From Ichthyophonus hoferi (Eukaryota > Opisthokonta > Ichthyosporea > Ichthyophonida > Ichthyophonidae), in contig NAOQ01000882.1 in NCBI GenBank assembly GCA_002751075.1, forward strand, positions 5,365-24,029: a DNA stretch of 18,665 bases, in the 5' to 3' direction. Shown piece after piece: positions 17,384 through 18,665 of this stretch (position 1 is its first letter; each line of letters opens with the position of its first letter). The notes under the pieces are model-generated. The model had not been told where the DNA came from, did no database searches, and was given only the letters and a program-made list of their open reading frames with translations. The translations under genes and the position numbers were made by a program.

Positions 17384-18220
17384 ATGCAAACTAGACGTAA
17401 GGCACAATGCATCAGTCGAGGGTATTCTGAAGCCCTACAAGCAACATCATATTCTTCCTCTGCAACCAGACCTTCCTTGTCAGATTGGGATTTTTCGAGG
17501 CTCTCTGATGAGCTTCTAGCACATATTCTAAGCTATGTTGTATGGTCCCGAGTGGGTCCATTGGAGTTGGTGAGTAAAGAATTTTTTTTTTGTCTCATAT
17601 ATAAGGGTAGGAAGGAGTTCTTGTTTGGCTGTTGTACATGTGTAATTTATCTATATTTTTTCCGTTTACCTAAAAGTATATTAGTGTTGTCCCTCTCTGT
17701 CTCTTTATTTTCCTCCCACACACTCTCTCTCTTTCTCTCTATATGTAGGTTTTGCTCATTCTCTTTCTTTTCATTTTTTTATATCCTTTAATTGTTCTGA
17801 TTATATACACATCAACACTTATACTAAGTCCGCATAGCCATGCCACTATAGGTCTTTATACATCCCACTAATCCCTACACATTAACATTCAATTCATTTG
17901 TTTCCTCTCTATACACCTCTCCTCTCCCTCCCTCCCTCCCTCCTTACCACTTCATTTTCTTAGGACACTATTTCCCCCCATCACCCATAATTTCCCATAA
18001 AATTATCAACCAACCAAATACACGCATTAATATTTATTTTTTAACGAGCCAATCAACCATGCTAGGGCCCTCAAGCACGCACACCTCTTTGGTATGGCCC
18101 GCTGGGATTGGCTGTAGTGAGGCGGATAAAAGTATTACGTTTGGTTTGTAAAGCGTTCGACCGAGTGGTTCGAACTAAAACCGAGTCACTGTTGGTATTG
18201 GGTAGAAATGTGTTGCAGAG
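17384..18220 (+). CDS. F-box protein, 5' part (two exons seen)
   Basis: Exon 1 (17384-17569, 62 codons) ends at a good donor, GTGAGTAAA. Its product has a Ser/Arg-rich leader of about 35 residues and then LSDELLAHILSYVVWSR (about 40-56), the first half of an F-box. Exon 2 (about 18118-18220) encodes KVLRLVCKAFDRVVR and ESLLVLGRNVLQ, the second half of an F-box plus a short extension, and ends at GTAAGA. F-box proteins bind SKP1 and act as substrate receptors of SCF ubiquitin ligases. The junction is unsettled: exon 1 ends in phase 0, while the TAG acceptor at 18115-18117 puts exon 2 in phase 1. A phase-0 acceptor near 18066 would work but adds about 18 residues inside the domain. The gene continues beyond 18220; no substrate-binding domain is in view, so the subfamily is unknown. 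Confidence 0.7.
17570..18117 (+). other. Inferred first intron of the F-box gene
   Basis: Holds a CT-rich tract at 17690-17745 and a (CCCT)n run at about 17917-17942. A strong acceptor-like TTTTCTTAG at 17955-17963 is followed by sequence that is open only in a frame that does not continue into the F-box half. Confidence 0.5.
18047..18113. promoter_or_regulatory. Pair of inverted CCAAT boxes
   Basis: AGCCAATC (18047-18054) and GATTGGCT (18106-18113) are exact reverse complements, and both match the NF-Y binding consensus. They sit in a GC-richer pocket just before the second F-box exon. They could mark an alternative internal promoter; function is inferred from motif matches only. Confidence 0.3.
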
Positions 18221-18407
18221 GTAAGATGAGGTGGTGAGGTCGAGTGATTGTATAGTAAGGGTATAAACAGATGGGGAAGATGGGGAAGATGGATGTCAGG
18301 ACGACAGGGATGAGAGATAGGTAGATGTGTATATGCATATGTATAGGTATTCTAGCTCTAACATATACACAGAAGCATAAAAACATCATGAATCGACATT
18401 TATTCAT

Positions 18408-18665
18408 ATCATACTATACTATATTATACTATATAATTTATAATTTTACATTATATTGCATTATACTACATTTTACAATACTATATTACACTATACTATA
18501 TTACACTATACTACATTACACTATACTGTATTACACTATACTATATTATACTATACTATATTATACTATACTATATTACACTATACTATATTACACTATA
18601 CTACATTATGCTATACTATATTACACTATACTACATTACGCTATACTATATTACACTATACTGTA
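18408..18665. repeat. 15-bp tandem array reaching the right edge
   Basis: From about 18485 the unit ACTATACTATATTAC repeats in strict 15-bp phase at least 11 times, with changes mostly limited to a few positions (TAT/CAT/TGT, TTAC/TTAT, ACT/GCT). Before that, a looser version built from ACTAT/ATTAT words extends back to about 18408. The array is cut by the window end. Confidence 0.9.

Noticed and set aside
18160-18180. GGTTCGA word suggesting a tRNA B box
   Set aside because: It lies inside the F-box exon (Val-Val-Arg codons). No A box or cloverleaf can be drawn around it.

Overview
The window looks like nuclear DNA of an intron-rich, AT-rich eukaryote, probably an early-branching invertebrate animal; a sponge would fit, but that is a guess. 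The evidence is short GC-richer exons with clean GT-AG borders, the standard genetic code, a mitochondrial-type long-chain acyl-CoA dehydrogenase, and non-coding DNA built largely from micro- and minisatellites. Nothing bacterial (operons, Shine-Dalgarno sites) is seen, and no tRNA, rRNA or CRISPR was found.

Layout. Positions 1-2350 are repeat-rich: a 22-bp minisatellite in two opposite orientations, a 130-bp hairpin element and a TATACTA microsatellite. On the minus strand, 3605-2358 holds two small exons read here as the 5' end of an ILVBL/HACL2 (2-hydroxyacyl-CoA lyase 2) gene that continues off the left side. About 1.5 kb of AT-rich DNA separates it from a complete, divergently transcribed ACADL-type gene at 5124-11282 (+). 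That gene has 11 exons and 432 codons and aligns end to end with vertebrate long-chain acyl-CoA dehydrogenase. Several of its introns carry a tandem repeat of their own period (6, 8 or 5 bp, a TC run, or a roughly 204-bp duplication), and several of these repeats form the pyrimidine tract of the splice acceptor.

From 11283 to 17383 is about 6 kb without a recognised gene. It holds four diverged copies of one roughly 430-bp dispersed repeat (one inverted), several hairpins and a few unassigned open frames. At 17384 an F-box protein gene begins on the plus strand (two exons seen). It runs toward a 15-bp tandem array that reaches the right edge.

The two enzyme genes plausibly share a theme. HACL2 cleaves 2-hydroxy fatty acyl-CoAs at the endoplasmic reticulum, and ACADL performs the first step of mitochondrial beta-oxidation. 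Co-regulation from the shared intergenic region is inference only. I do not see a convincing new biological system; the most interesting material is the repeat architecture, the hidden HACL2-like exons, a possible cassette exon in ACADL and the unnamed repeat family.
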